Assembly: GCA_902520885.1 (NCBI GenBank)
Contig: CABYPW010000004.1
Span: forward strand, 96,368-160,367
Reading direction: 5' to 3'
Origin: an uncultured SAR116 cluster alpha proteobacterium
GTDB lineage: Bacteria > Pseudomonadota > Alphaproteobacteria > Puniceispirillales > Puniceispirillaceae
DNA length: 64,000 nt
The notes beneath the pieces were generated by a model that was given only the letters and a program-made list of their open reading frames with translations, did no database searches and was not told the DNA's origin. The position numbers and the translations under genes are program-made. Positions 40,453 through 50,551 of the stretch are shown piece by piece (positions within the stretch are counted from its first letter, which is position 1; each line of letters starts with the position of its first letter).

Positions 40453-43012
40453 TAATAATCCTGTTTGGTACCACTATAATTCTTTTGATTTCTTTTCCAG
40501 ACATATATTTTTTTACTTCCTTACATGAGAGAGCTGCAGCCTCCGCTTCCTCTTTTGGTAAATCTAGAGGCAGTCTAAGTTTAGCTCTTACTTTACCATT
40601 TATCTGTATAGCAATTTCAACGGTATCATCAATAAGTAGGTTTTCGAATATATCTGGCCATGGTGATGAGCTCACAAATTCTGAATTTCCTAAGTTTGAC
40701 CACAGTTCCTCAGCTATATGTGGAGTAAAGGGAGACAATGCTTGTGCAAGAAGTTCCAAAACATGATGTTTTACGCGTTCTCCCACTTCGCCCTCATGCG
40801 TAAATGAGGTTATGGCATTAACAAAAATATGAAGTTGAGCAACACATTTATTAAAAGAAAAACGCTTTATATTATCTCCTATAATTTGGACAGAGCGGTG
40901 AGATGTTCTGAGCAAATCTAAATTTTCTGGAGATAAATCTTTAATTTCATTTCTGTTGAGTTTATGTTTTGGCTTTAAGGGAGGATTTATTGTTAATTTA
41001 AAAATTTTATTAATAAATCGAAATGAACCTTCAACGCCTGCCTCTGTCCATTCAAGGTCTCTATCTGGTGGGGAATCAGAAAGCATGAACAATCGCGCAG
41101 TGTCAGCGCCAAAAGATTTTATTATTTCTTCTGGGTCAACCACATTCTTTTTTGACTTACTCATCTTTTCGACGCGGCCAACTTTAACTGGAAGATTGTC
41201 ATTAACAGAAACGAATTCCCCCCCTTTCTTACTTACTTCATTAGGGAAAAGCCATTGGTTATCTTGTGATTTATAAGATTGATGACAAACCATTCCCTGT
41301 GTCATCAAGCCAGAGAACGGTTCTTTAAGTTTAAGATATCCAATATCACTTAAAGCCCTCGTAAAAAACCTAGAATATAAAAGATGTAGTACGGCGTGTT
41401 CTACACCCCCAATATATTGGTCAACAGGCATCCAATAGAAAGCCTTTTTTGGGTCGAAAGCAATATTCGAATTTGGGTCTGTAAATCTTAAAAAATACCA
41501 TGAGCTTTCAAAAAATGTGTCAAAAGTATCCGTTTCTCTTTCAGCGTTTAAACCACAATTAGGACATGCTATATATTTCCATTTTGGATGCATATCAAGC
41601 GGGTTACCAGGAGTGTTAAATTGCACGTCTTCTGGTAGTTTGACTGGTAAATCTTCTTCTGGAACAGGAACAATACCACAGTTAGAACAATGAATAATTG
41701 GTATAGGGCATCCCCAATATCTTTGACGAGACACACCCCAGTCTCGCAATCTATAAGAAACTTTTTTTGTGCCAAAATTCCCAGTTTCAATAGCATTAAT
41801 AGCGACTTCTCTAGCTGTTTCTATATCCAGCCCATTCCAGTTACCAGAATTAATTATTTTTCCAGGTCCGGTATAAGCAACATTTCCTATTGAAAAACTA
41901 TTTTCGTTTTCATTCTCTGGGCAAACTACTTCAGTTACAGGAAGGTCATATTTGCGAGCGAAGTCGAGGTCTCGTTGGTCGTGTGCTGGACAACCAAAAA
42001 TAGCTCCTGTGCCGTAGTCCATTAGTACAAAATTAGCGATATATACAGGAATTTTTTTCCCATTAACAAAGGGATGATATACAAATAGTTTGGTATCAAC
42101 TCCTCTTTTTTCTGCTTGTTCAAGGGCCGCTTCAGATGTCCCAAGTTTTTCACATTCCGAAACAAATTTTAAAATTTTTGAATTTATTTTTGAGAGATAT
42201 CCAGTTAATGGGTGGTGTGGTGAAATAGCTAGAAATGAAGCCCCAAAAAGAGTATCGGGTCGTGTTGTAAAAACTTCTATATTAGTAATATCATCAACAT
42301 TGTCAGTCAGAAAAAATTTTATTTGAGCGCCCTCTGACCTTCCAATCCAATTATGCTGCATTAGTCGGACGCGCTCTGGCCAATCACTTAATGTTTTTAT
42401 GGCTCCCAATAGTTCTTCAGCATAGCGAGTAATATGTAAAAACCATTGTGATAATTTTCGACGCTCTACAGGAACACCAGATCGCCATCCACACCCATCC
42501 ACTACCTGTTCATTTGCAAGGACAGTATTTTCAACCGGATCCCAGTTCACCCATGACTCTTTCCTATAGGCGAGACCTTTTTCTAAGAATTTAATAAATA
42601 TTAATTGCTCATGCTTAAAATATTCAGGGTCGCAGGTTGCTATTTCACGTTTCCAGTCATAAGAGAGTCCCATAGATTTTAATTGTTCTCTCATTGAAGT
42701 GATATTTTGTTGGGTCCATTTGGCTGGGTGGGTATTTCTTTCCATGGCTGCATTTTCAGCAGGAAGGCCAAATGCATCCCATCCCATTGGATGGAGAACG
42801 TTAAAACCTTCTGCTCTTCTAAATCTTGCTACAACGTCACCTAGCGTATAATTCCTCACGTGACCCATGTGGATGCGTCCGGATGGATAGGGAAACATTT
42901 CAAGAACATAATATTTTGGTTTCTCAGAAAATTCGTTTACACTGAAACAATTAGAATTTTCCCATGCTACTTGCCACTTTTTCTCAATTTGAGACGGAAT
43001 AAACTTAGTCAT
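40439..43012 (-). CDS. leuS: Leucyl-tRNA synthetase
   Basis: Class I synthetase of 857 residues. The HIGH motif appears as [18 protein letters not shown] near residue 48, the editing domain has [17 protein letters not shown], zinc-type cysteine pairs occur in the [14 protein letters not shown] and IACPNCG area, and the KMSKS motif is in [16 protein letters not shown]. The anticodon-binding C-terminus is complete. It is followed by lptE and holA and preceded by the DUF3576 lipoprotein. Confidence 0.98.
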   Translation of the reverse strand: MTKFIPSQIEKKWQVAWENSNCFSVNEFSEKPKYYVLEMFPYPSGRIHMGHVRNYTLGDVVARFRRAEGFNVLHPMGWDAFGLPAENAAMERNTHPAKWTQQNITSMREQLKSMGLSYDWKREIATCDPEYFKHEQLIFIKFLEKGLAYRKESWVNWDPVENTVLANEQVVDGCGWRSGVPVERRKLSQWFLHITRYAEELLGAIKTLSDWPERVRLMQHNWIGRSEGAQIKFFLTDNVDDITNIEVFTTRPDTLFGASFLAISPHHPLTGYLSKINSKILKFVSECEKLGTSEAALEQAEKRGVDTKLFVYHPFVNGKKIPVYIANFVLMDYGTGAIFGCPAHDQRDLDFARKYDLPVTEVVCPENENENSFSIGNVAYTGPGKIINSGNWNGLDIETAREVAINAIETGNFGTKKVSYRLRDWGVSRQRYWGCPIPIIHCSNCGIVPVPEEDLPVKLPEDVQFNTPGNPLDMHPKWKYIACPNCGLNAERETDTFDTFFESSWYFLRFTDPNSNIAFDPKKAFYWMPVDQYIGGVEHAVLHLLYSRFFTRALSDIGYLKLKEPFSGLMTQGMVCHQSYKSQDNQWLFPNEVSKKGGEFVSVNDNLPVKVGRVEKMSKSKKNVVDPEEIIKSFGADTARLFMLSDSPPDRDLEWTEAGVEGSFRFINKIFKLTINPPLKPKHKLNRNEIKDLSPENLDLLRTSHRSVQIIGDNIKRFSFNKCVAQLHIFVNAITSFTHEGEVGERVKHHVLELLAQALSPFTPHIAEELWSNLGNSEFVSSSPWPDIFENLLIDDTVEIAIQINGKVRAKLRLPLDLPKEEAEAAALSCKEVKKYMSGKEIKRIIVVPNRIINVVG

Positions 43013-43029
43013 GATATTTCAAATTTGTC

Positions 43030-43530
43030 TTATTGATTAATAGAAGATGCACGTAATTCTCGTGCCCGTGTTAAAATAAGGTCTTCAATGTTTGTAGCTA
43101 AAATATTATCTATTCCACCATCTTCCCAAACATCACCGTTACGAGTTTGCACATAAACAATCACACGAATGGCATCTGAACGTAATTCCTTATCTAAAAC
43201 AAAAATAGCTAATTTAATTTGTTCATTTTGATTAGATGGCAGGCTATACCAATCTGAAAGTATTGTGCCACTGAAAACATCTATGTCGTCAATGGGCAAG
43301 ATTGAGGCGATATCCAATGAGGCTCTCCATAACAAAGCGTTCACAGGTATCCCAAAAGATTTATTTTTTTCTTGCCCTGTTATGTCACTTAAAGAAATTC
43401 CTTGCTCGCTTCGCCCAGTAAGGAAAGAACCAGGATTTTCTTTGTTTTTTGTTGAGGTGTTTGTCACGGACTCTGAAGATGTACATGAGGTAGAAACGAC
43501 TAACAGAATAAGAAATAGGTATCTAAGCAT
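43030..43530 (-). CDS. DUF3576 lipoprotein
   Basis: The 166-residue protein has a short signal peptide with lipobox STSC (Cys at about residue 16) and a domain with FGIPVNALLWRASLDIASILPIDDIDVFSGTILSDW, the DUF3576 signature; function unknown. The ATG at 43530 has AAGGAG ten bases upstream. A longer frame to 43584 would start inside the porin terminator, so it is rejected. The DUF3576-leuS-lptE-holA order is conserved in alphaproteobacteria. Confidence 0.88.
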   Translation of the reverse strand: MLRYLFLILLVVSTSCTSSESVTNTSTKNKENPGSFLTGRSEQGISLSDITGQEKNKSFGIPVNALLWRASLDIASILPIDDIDVFSGTILSDWYSLPSNQNEQIKLAIFVLDKELRSDAIRVIVYVQTRNGDVWEDGGIDNILATNIEDLILTRARELRASSINQ

Positions 43531-43565
43531 GAATTCACATCTCCTTTGCCCAAACAATATGCAAC

Positions 43566-43594
43566 AAAAAAAGGGGCCAGACAACTGGCCCCTT
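43566..43594 (-). terminator. Rho-independent terminator of the porin gene
   Basis: A perfect 10-bp stem (43571-43580 with 43585-43594, AAGGGGCCAG paired with CTGGCCCCTT) and a 4-base loop are followed, on the minus strand, by a run of T. It begins 24 bases after the porin stop codon and is the clearest terminator in the window. Confidence 0.95.
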
Positions 43595-43617
43595 AAAATT
43601 TGTTATCTCTTTCTTAA

Positions 43618-44595
43618 TTAGAAAGAAATTGCCAACTCCACAGTTGTTCCTGAACCAGAAACATCTGTTCCGCCACCACCAGACTGTGTAAAGTCTGAAT
43701 AGCTAGCTGTCAATGTAACACCAGATGCAACTGTGTAAGCAATACCATATGCTGACTCGTCGTATTTGTAATCAGTGTTGCTTGCGAATGTACCTTCAGC
43801 AGCTACTGAAGCAGCTTCAAGAGTTAAGCTGTCAGTAATAGCGTATGTAACACCCATGTTTGTTGACTTAACATCTTCATATCCAGTAGCAGATGAGTTG
43901 TCATCATTACGATCTGCTTTTTGAGCATTTTGTGCCATATCGATGGATACTGCACCAACACTTACACTAACTGCCATTGACGATGCGCTAAGGTCTGTAG
44001 AGGCGTCTGCAGTGTTAGCTGCACCTGTGTTAGCAGCAGCATAGCTAACTGTTACATCAGCACCATTTACAGAAGATGAGTAAGATACACCGTATGATGT
44101 TTCATCAGCTGCAGATGAAGTGCCACCATTACCCATACCGATACCAAATTCAATTCCGCCGATAGAGTTGCTATAAGCAACTAGTCCACCATTGATGGCT
44201 TCACCACCAGAGTATAGAATTGTGTTGTCGCCAACAATACCCATGTTGGATACGCTGTCAGCGTCACCGCCTCCAACACCCATTGCTTCGTTACCATCGT
44301 CGAATGAGAATGTACCCCAGTCGCCAGTGATTGAAGCGTTACCTGAGTCACCGTCAATGTCGTAGCTTACAGATATTGAAAGACCGCTATCTGTTGTTGT
44401 TGAATAAGAAGCTGCAAGGTCAGTATCAGAAGCTATTGAGTTTCCGTTTTCACCGGCTGTGGCGTTGTCTGATTGATCGTCAGATACAGTTGTGTAGCTA
44501 ACGTCAGTACCACCTGAAAGTGATATTTCTGCTGAAGCAGCAGAAATTCCTGCTACAGCAACTAAAGCTGTAGAAGCAAGAAGAATTTTACGCAT
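43618..44595 (-). CDS. Outer-membrane porin
   Basis: The product is about 325 residues. It has a classical signal peptide (MRKILLASTALVAVAGISAASA) and mature start EISLSGG, then alternating beta strands rich in Gly, Ser, Thr, Asp and Ala, ending in VELAISF with the C-terminal Phe used by the BAM complex. This fits the 16-strand general porin family. The ATG at 44595 has GGAG just upstream; the longer frame adds an unlikely leader. Codon choice is visibly less AT-biased than its neighbours and a strong terminator follows, both signs of high expression. The mature protein is strongly acidic. Confidence 0.92.
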   Translation of the reverse strand: MRKILLASTALVAVAGISAASAEISLSGGTDVSYTTVSDDQSDNATAGENGNSIASDTDLAASYSTTTDSGLSISVSYDIDGDSGNASITGDWGTFSFDDGNEAMGVGGGDADSVSNMGIVGDNTILYSGGEAINGGLVAYSNSIGGIEFGIGMGNGGTSSAADETSYGVSYSSSVNGADVTVSYAAANTGAANTADASTDLSASSMAVSVSVGAVSIDMAQNAQKADRNDDNSSATGYEDVKSTNMGVTYAITDSLTLEAASVAAEGTFASNTDYKYDESAYGIAYTVASGVTLTASYSDFTQSGGGGTDVSGSGTTVELAISF

Positions 44596-44707
44596 AAAGA
44601 TCTCCATTAAAACGTTTTTTCTGGTCAGGATTGACCATCTTTGAAAATATAGAAAAATTTTCAGATAACTATCTATTATTGAATGATTTTTTAAAATAAT
44701 AATTAAA

Positions 44708-44727
44708 CTGTTGTAAATATACAACAG
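44708..44727. promoter_or_regulatory. Perfect 8-bp inverted repeat upstream of the porin
   Basis: The arms CTGTTGTA and TACAACAG are separated by AATA, centred about 120 bp upstream of the porin ATG. It may be an operator or an mRNA leader stem-loop. The symmetry is visible in the sequence; the role is inferred. Confidence 0.45.
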
Positions 44728-44875
44728 CCTTGTCGTATTTTTTGGAACAATCTTTTTTTGATAGTAATTTTTAACTAAGAAACAAATACAAAAGCAATAT
44801 GAATTGGATCTTTGATTTCAAGTATTATCGAGCTAATTACATATACTGTAAATATTATTTCGTTTAAGGTGGGAA

Positions 44876-45556
44876 ATGCAAGATATCAAGCACAAAATGG
44901 CTATAAACCATATTGATATTGAGGAAAGAATTCAGAGGGCCTGTGACCAGGCTTCAAGAAATCGGAAAGATATTGAATTAATCGCTGTATCTAAAAGACA
45001 AGATCCAGAGAGGATTCAAAAGTCATTAGAAAATGGGGTTAGATGTTTTGGAGAAAATCAGGTTCAAGAAGCCTTAGCTAGATGGCAACCTATTAAAGCT
45101 CTTTATCCGGATCTTTGTCTTCACCTTATAGGCTCTCTTCAAAGTAATAAAGCAGCAGATGCTGTTAGCCTTTTTGACGTAATCCATACTATTGATAGAG
45201 AGAAAATCGCTAAGGTTATATCTTTGGAGATGAAAAAACAAAATAAACAGCTCCCTTGTTTTATTCAGGTAAATACTGGTTATGAATCTCAGAAATCAGG
45301 AATTGAGCCAAGATTTGCAGCTGATTTTGTTAAATTGTGTATGAATGATTATGCCCTTCCAATTGTTGGGTTTATGTGTATCCCGCCAGCAAATGAAGAT
45401 GCTAGCCCGCATTTTGCATTTTTGAATAAACTTGCGTCAAAGGCTGGATTGAAGTTGTTATCAATGGGTATGAGTGCAGATTTTGAGGATGCAATTCGAT
45501 TGGGTTCTACGCATATTAGAGTAGGCTCTGCGTTGTTCGGTGATAGAACATCTTAA
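44876..45556 (+). CDS. YggS/PROSC-family PLP homeostasis protein
   Basis: The 226-residue protein has the PLP-barrel pattern of the family: ELIAVSKRQ with the PLP lysine near residue 40, CFGENQVQEAL, LHLIGSLQSNKA, and the C-terminal LSMGMSADFEDAIRLGSTHIRVGSALFG that binds phosphate. These proteins bind pyridoxal phosphate without known catalysis and keep its level balanced. It is divergent from the porin and convergent with ribA. Confidence 0.93.
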   Translation: MQDIKHKMAINHIDIEERIQRACDQASRNRKDIELIAVSKRQDPERIQKSLENGVRCFGENQVQEALARWQPIKALYPDLCLHLIGSLQSNKAADAVSLFDVIHTIDREKIAKVISLEMKKQNKQLPCFIQVNTGYESQKSGIEPRFAADFVKLCMNDYALPIVGFMCIPPANEDASPHFAFLNKLASKAGLKLLSMGMSADFEDAIRLGSTHIRVGSALFGDRTS

Positions 45557-45592
45557 AACATATAGCTTAACCTATTTGTAATAGCTTTAGAT

Positions 45593-46705
45593 TTACTTTA
45601 ACAGATGACCAGTTTTTTCTTTTTTTGTTTTCATATAGTTTTGGTTGTACTTATTTGTAGGAAGATGTAATGGCAATCTTTGAGTAACAGATATGCCATA
45701 ATCATTTAATTGTTTAACTTTATCAGGATTATTAGTAAGCAATTTAATACGATCAAGTTTTAGCAAACTTAGCATTTCAGCCGCTGTTTTAAATCCTCTT
45801 TCATCAGTATTAAAGCCCAAACTATGATTTGCTTCAACGGTATCAAGACCAGCATCTTGAAGCGCGTAGGCACGAATTTTGTTAAGTAAACCAATATCTC
45901 TTCCTTCCTGCGCCAAATATAGAACTATTCCATTACCAATTTCACTCATCATTGAAAGAGCTGTTTCAAGTTGGTCACCACAATCACATTTTAAAGAACC
46001 TAACACATCTCCCGTAAGACACTGGGAGTGCAACCTAACTAACGGTTCTTTAGCATTCAATCCATCTCCAACAACAATGGCGAAATGTTCTTCTTTTCCT
46101 CTACTGTTTCGAAACATAATAATTTTTGATTTAGGCGCTCTCTTTAGAGGTAAGTCAGCTGTTATGCTAATTGTTAAAGAGGTTTCATTTGAAGAAAAAT
46201 TACTGATGTCTGCAAATTCCAATATAGGAAATTGGTAGCTAGATGAAAGCCTTTCCTGCTCATGAGGTTCTGATGAAGGAAGACGATATAATAATGCAGA
46301 TGGTAATAACTTTGCAAATTTCACTATCCTTACAGCCAAATCTACGAGGGAATTTTTATATTCAGGAAGTAGTGTTGCATTTTTTGGGAGAAGTTGTGAC
46401 TCACCAATTGATATCCCTACAATTTGTGTTTGTGAGAGCATATTTGCGGGTAAACTAAAAACTGGTCTTTCAGATGTCATGTTTGGTCGCAAAAACTCAA
46501 CATGGTTTTTGGTAAAACATAATGTAGGAGTTATTTGGTCTAAATATGGAAATTTTGGTAATTCAAAATCAGCAAACTCGGCTGCTTTTACAAATCCAGC
46601 ACGCTGATTTCGATCACGTATCATTACCATCGAGCCACGACGCAATGCAGCTAGAGAAGCATCAATTTTTGTTGAAATATTCAGAGAAATATTTGTCAAT
46701 TGCAA
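45593..46705 (-). CDS. ribA: GTP cyclohydrolase II with long N-terminal domain
   Basis: RibA opens GTP to start riboflavin synthesis. The C-terminal ~200 residues hold RLHSQCLTGDVLGSLKCDCGDQLETAL, with the three zinc cysteines, and YLAQEGRDIGLLNKIRAYALQDAGLDTVEAN. The N-terminal ~150 residues are the extra domain typical of alphaproteobacterial RibA, which looks like a degenerate DHBP-synthase-like part. The start seems to be a TTG at 46705 (or 46699); the next ATG is 25 codons in and would cut into conserved sequence. No FMN riboswitch is visible upstream. Confidence 0.9.
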   Translation of the reverse strand: MQLTNISLNISTKIDASLAALRRGSMVMIRDRNQRAGFVKAAEFADFELPKFPYLDQITPTLCFTKNHVEFLRPNMTSERPVFSLPANMLSQTQIVGISIGESQLLPKNATLLPEYKNSLVDLAVRIVKFAKLLPSALLYRLPSSEPHEQERLSSSYQFPILEFADISNFSSNETSLTISITADLPLKRAPKSKIIMFRNSRGKEEHFAIVVGDGLNAKEPLVRLHSQCLTGDVLGSLKCDCGDQLETALSMMSEIGNGIVLYLAQEGRDIGLLNKIRAYALQDAGLDTVEANHSLGFNTDERGFKTAAEMLSLLKLDRIKLLTNNPDKVKQLNDYGISVTQRLPLHLPTNKYNQNYMKTKKEKTGHLLK

Positions 46706-46845
46706 AACCTAAATATATTGCTGTAACGTGAAAACACAAGATTATATTTTTAACAATACCAAGTAATCTTATATCATTATTATAAAAAGTAAGTATTTCG
46801 TAAAGTGGGTATTAATTTAAACGGTTGTCTTTGAAAAAAAATTAA

Positions 46846-47544
46846 ATGAGTATTGAATATATTTTGCCTTCTATAAAGATACTACTGATTGAAGATGATT
46901 TGTTTTTGACTGAAGTTCTCAACAATCACCTCCTTCAAGAAGGTATTTGTGAATTCCAATCTGCAACTAACCTAGTTGATGCAAATTTATTTATATCTGT
47001 TTTTGAACCAGATATTTTATTGTTGGATGTAAACATACCAGACGGGTCAGGCATAGAATTTTGTCGCTTATTACGTCAAAATGGATTTGTAAAACCAGTC
47101 ATTATGATTGTCGAAAATAGCAGTGAAAATGACTGTATAGATAGCTTAAATGCAGGTGCGAATGACTACATAATAAAACCTATTCGACTCAGTGAATTGT
47201 TTACTAGGATAAAATTTCAATATGAGCAACACTGTTCAATTGAGCCCGAGAGTTTCGTCATTGGTTTAATTGAGTTCATACCTGAAAACAAAACTCTCTC
47301 CGTTAAAGGAAAATCAAAAAACATCTCCCTAACAGAAAAAGAAACACTTATTCTAAATGTTTTATTTCGTTCCTATCCAAGCCCAGTACACAAAGATGTA
47401 TTACTCAAAGAGGTATGGGGATTTCAAACAGGCTTATCTACTCACACATTGGAAACACATATCTATAGACTACGTCATAAAATTAAAGAATTAACCCAAG
47501 TGACTTTTATTTTAACCAAAGAGAATGGTTATGGTTTAGTGTGA
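46846..47544 (+). CDS. OmpR/PhoB-family response regulator, orphan
   Basis: The receiver domain (residues ~10-120) shows the acidic pair LIEDD, the phospho-acceptor Asp in LLLDVNIPDGSG and the Lys in YIIKPIR. The C-terminal winged helix (~135-232) ends VSFILTKENGYGLV-like, as VTFILTKENGYGLV. The usual Thr/Ser after beta4 is replaced (VIMIVENSS), which may alter the phosphorylation switch. No histidine kinase gene is next to it. It is divergent from ribA. Confidence 0.88.
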   Translation: MSIEYILPSIKILLIEDDLFLTEVLNNHLLQEGICEFQSATNLVDANLFISVFEPDILLLDVNIPDGSGIEFCRLLRQNGFVKPVIMIVENSSENDCIDSLNAGANDYIIKPIRLSELFTRIKFQYEQHCSIEPESFVIGLIEFIPENKTLSVKGKSKNISLTEKETLILNVLFRSYPSPVHKDVLLKEVWGFQTGLSTHTLETHIYRLRHKIKELTQVTFILTKENGYGLV

Positions 47545-47701
47545 AATACACTTTTTATTATTTAAGTATTTGTAGGAAAATAAATAGTTATTTTCATTTT
47601 TTACAAGGTACCTGTCGTAGCAAGAAGCATGCCTTAGCACAAACTTAGTAGGTATAGATTTTGCTAACACAAAACTACTGTTGTTTAGAAATTTTTAAAG
47701 A

Positions 47702-47776
47702 TGGCTGGGGCGGTAGGATTCGAACCTACGATACACGATACCAAAAACCGATGCCTTACCACTTGGCTACGCCCCA
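47702..47776 (-). tRNA. tRNA-Gln (anticodon TTG)
   Basis: The 75-base gene on the minus strand starts TGGGGCG and ends CGCCCCA-GCCA, with the CCA encoded. The acceptor stem pairs TGGGGCG with CGCCCCA, the T arm contains GGTTCGAATCC, and the anticodon loop TTTTGGT places TTG at positions 34-36. The anticodon stem has one weak outer pair. It resembles E. coli tRNA-Gln closely. Confidence 0.95.
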
Positions 47777-47855
47777 TTAATTATTTATAAACCCTCTTTA
47801 TGCCTGCAATTTAGCGGTCTGAAAACAAAGTATCAATCTAAAAATGGGAGTTGTT

Positions 47856-48749
47856 TTAAAATTGTGTGATAAATTTGGTAGAAACAGACCAATATCCTGC
47901 ATCTTGAATTTTTTGATTGAACAAATTTGCTGAAACTTTATCTTCAAACAGGGAAAAACAACTTGAACCGCTGCCACTCATCCGAATGGCTGCAAAACCA
48001 AAAGGATTTTTTTTTGGATATAATTTTTTCATGGTATACAGCAACTTCTTAATCTCAGGGTGAATATTTATTGCAAAGGGCTCTAAATCGTTTCCGTTAT
48101 ATAATAAATGCTCTACATCGAGCGTTTCTAAACTATTTTCTACTTTTGTCTCTAAATTATTTTTATCAAACTCGTCAAAAACCTTTTTGGTGCCACTGAT
48201 AAAACCAGGATTTGTGAGCACAATATATTTAGGAATATCCAGTTCAGATAAAGGAAAAATTTTTTCTCCAATTCCGCCCATCAGCATAAAACTCCTGTTT
48301 AAGCAAACAGGCACATCAGAACCAATTTTAAGAGCTATTTTAGTTAAGTTCTCTTTTGATATGTTTAAATTAAAAATTTTATTTAGTGCCAAAAAAATAG
48401 TCGCTGCATCTGAACTACCACCGCCCAAACCTCCTCCAACAGGTATTTGTTTATCAATTGTAATTTTTAAAGGAGGAATATAATGATTTAAGTTTCTTAA
48501 AGCATTTAAAGATTTCATAACCAAATTGTCTGATGACTCAGTTTCAATGTCCGTTGAAAAACGTCCTGATAAAATAAGCTCATCTAAATTAGACAATTGT
48601 ATATTAATGGCGTCTCCAAACTCAGTGAAACCAACCACTGATGCTAATTCATGATATCCATCCGACCTTTTTTTACCAATTTTTAAACAAAGGTTGATTT
48701 TAGCAGGTGCAAAACAGGAGAAATTTTTCTGATAACTCAAATTAGACAT
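47856..48749 (-). CDS. ispE: 4-diphosphocytidyl-2-C-methyl-D-erythritol kinase
   Basis: IspE is the GHMP kinase of the non-mevalonate isoprenoid pathway. The start FAPAKINLCLKIGKKRSDGYHEL and the ATP loop VGGGLGGGSSDAATIFLAL near residue 100 are diagnostic, and the third motif FAAIRMSGSGSSCFSLF stands near the C-terminus. Length 297. It lies 8 bp downstream of the TPR gene. Confidence 0.96.
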   Translation of the reverse strand: MSNLSYQKNFSCFAPAKINLCLKIGKKRSDGYHELASVVGFTEFGDAINIQLSNLDELILSGRFSTDIETESSDNLVMKSLNALRNLNHYIPPLKITIDKQIPVGGGLGGGSSDAATIFLALNKIFNLNISKENLTKIALKIGSDVPVCLNRSFMLMGGIGEKIFPLSELDIPKYIVLTNPGFISGTKKVFDEFDKNNLETKVENSLETLDVEHLLYNGNDLEPFAINIHPEIKKLLYTMKKLYPKKNPFGFAAIRMSGSGSSCFSLFEDKVSANLFNQKIQDAGYWSVSTKFITQF

Positions 48750-48757
48750 GTTTATTT

Positions 48758-50518
48758 TTAGTTTGCTTCTTTCTTTAACCCAAACTTTATTTTTTCTGAA
48801 ACCTCTCTTCTTTTCATTTTATCAGTATACATTTGATAAGCAAACTGCCATTTGTAACGCGCCTCAAGAAGCCTTCCTAAATGCCAGTAAACATCGCCCA
48901 AATGGTCATGTATAACGGCATCATCGGGCGCTAACTGCACGGCGCGTTCTAGCCAAGTAACGGCTTTTTTCGTATTTCCAATTTTGAAGTAAACCCACCC
49001 AAGAGAATCTGCATAATATCCATTTTCTGGATAAAGTTTAACGGCTTTATTTATTAACTCCATAGCCTCTTTCAGATTACGACCCTCATCAGCCCACCAA
49101 TAACCAAGATAATTTAGTGCACCCGAATCATTTGGATTTAATTCAAGTGCTTTACCAAATGCTGTTTCAGCCTTCTGTGTTTGGTCCGTTTGTTCATAAC
49201 AAATTCCAAGTTTTCTAAATACATCTCCAGAGTTAGACTTAAATTTTGAAACATTTTCGTATTTTTTTATTGCTTTATCGCATTGTTCGTCAATACGAAA
49301 GAAGTCCGCAAGCATTTCTTCCAACATAAGATTGTTAGTATTTTTAGAAAGATACGTTTGTAGAAGATCAATTGCGATATCTGTCTTGTCAAGTTGCCTT
49401 AATTGAGACAAGTATAACATCATGCCTGTCTGAAATCGTGGGTCTTCCTTAGGGATAGAATGGAAATAAAATTTTGAATTTTTAAATTTATTTTTTTTAT
49501 TTAAAAGTTGTAACATAACAAGGTTTGCTGAGGGCAATGAAAATCTAAGAGATTGTGAGAGAAAAAGACTAAGTTGTGCACGGTGTTGCAGAGAACTGAA
49601 AGTCTCTTCTGTTAATGTAAACAAAGTCAAATTAATAATAGATTGTGCAAAAAAATAGACCAAGTGTTGTTTTGATATTTCTGCCTCTGCGCGTTTTTCA
49701 AGCCAGGATTCTAACTTACCTTGCTTATAATTTTCTGGCAATTTTTGGACTATAAGCTGAGCAGTTTTAACACTTCCAGCAAAAGCATAAGTTTCTGCTG
49801 TAGTTATTATAAGTTCAGGGTCACTATTATCCTCTAATCGTATTTTTGATAAATAAGTAAGTGCTTGGCTTTGATCTTTTTCAAGTATAAATAATTGGGC
49901 AATGAATAAATTTACAAAATTACTATCTTCAAATCCCTGGTCATCCAAAAGCTTTGACAACATCTCGAAAAAAATTATGGCAGAACTTTTTTGATTTAGA
50001 TTATACATAGCCCACGCCCGGAATAGAAATCCAATATATTGACTACTACCTTCGATCATGGCATTTTCACTTAATGCAAGAACAGCTTCCCAATCAGAGT
50101 CTTTTGCTGCAATTGCTAATGCTGGTTCAACGCCCATTTTAAGATTTAAATTTAGAGACTCTGCATGCTGCGCTATTTTCGCAGCAGCAATTATTTGTCC
50201 GGTTGCATATAAACTGGTAAAACTTGACTGTAATAATTTTGGATTGGTGTTATCTATTGCTAGAGATTCAGTGTAAAATTTTGCAGCAGACAAAACATCA
50301 CTATTTTTTTCAGCGTGTAAAGCTCTTAAATAGTTGCTGAAGAGATTTTCGGAATTGTTTGCATCAATTGATTTTATGACTTTATCATTGACGGTGATGT
50401 TTTTTATTGTATCGGTCACCTCTGTACGTGCTTGGTGGCTGTTAGTTATGAAAATCATACAAATTAGCAAAATGCTTAATTCATTGTTATATTTAGATAG
50501 AAGTTTTTTCACTTTCAC
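48758..50518 (-). CDS. Tetratricopeptide-repeat protein, probably exported
   Basis: The 586-residue protein has a hydrophobic N-terminal segment (ELSILLICMIFITNSHQA) and a series of TPR units. The clearest are in the C-terminal third: GDVFRKLGICYEQTDQTQKAETAFGKALELNPNDSGALNYLGYWWADEG, followed by two more. TPRs mediate protein contacts, so a role in an envelope complex is possible but not shown. The TPR-ispE pair is common in alphaproteobacteria; etf-QO lies 33 bp upstream on the same strand. Confidence 0.8.
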   Translation of the reverse strand: MKVKKLLSKYNNELSILLICMIFITNSHQARTEVTDTIKNITVNDKVIKSIDANNSENLFSNYLRALHAEKNSDVLSAAKFYTESLAIDNTNPKLLQSSFTSLYATGQIIAAAKIAQHAESLNLNLKMGVEPALAIAAKDSDWEAVLALSENAMIEGSSQYIGFLFRAWAMYNLNQKSSAIIFFEMLSKLLDDQGFEDSNFVNLFIAQLFILEKDQSQALTYLSKIRLEDNSDPELIITTAETYAFAGSVKTAQLIVQKLPENYKQGKLESWLEKRAEAEISKQHLVYFFAQSIINLTLFTLTEETFSSLQHRAQLSLFLSQSLRFSLPSANLVMLQLLNKKNKFKNSKFYFHSIPKEDPRFQTGMMLYLSQLRQLDKTDIAIDLLQTYLSKNTNNLMLEEMLADFFRIDEQCDKAIKKYENVSKFKSNSGDVFRKLGICYEQTDQTQKAETAFGKALELNPNDSGALNYLGYWWADEGRNLKEAMELINKAVKLYPENGYYADSLGWVYFKIGNTKKAVTWLERAVQLAPDDAVIHDHLGDVYWHLGRLLEARYKWQFAYQMYTDKMKRREVSEKIKFGLKKEAN

Positions 50519-50551
50519 AAACCGTATTATGTCTTAATTAATGATGAATAA

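Noticed and set aside
43531..43584. Longer N-terminus of the DUF3576 protein
   Set aside because: The extra codons lie over the porin terminator hairpin, while the ATG at 43530 has a good ribosome-binding sequence and a classical lipoprotein signal.
47545..47701. Possible second RNA gene between the response regulator and tRNA-Gln
   Set aside because: The stretch is less AT-rich than other gaps, but I could not fold it into a tRNA or any known small RNA, and only short 5-base pairings were visible.
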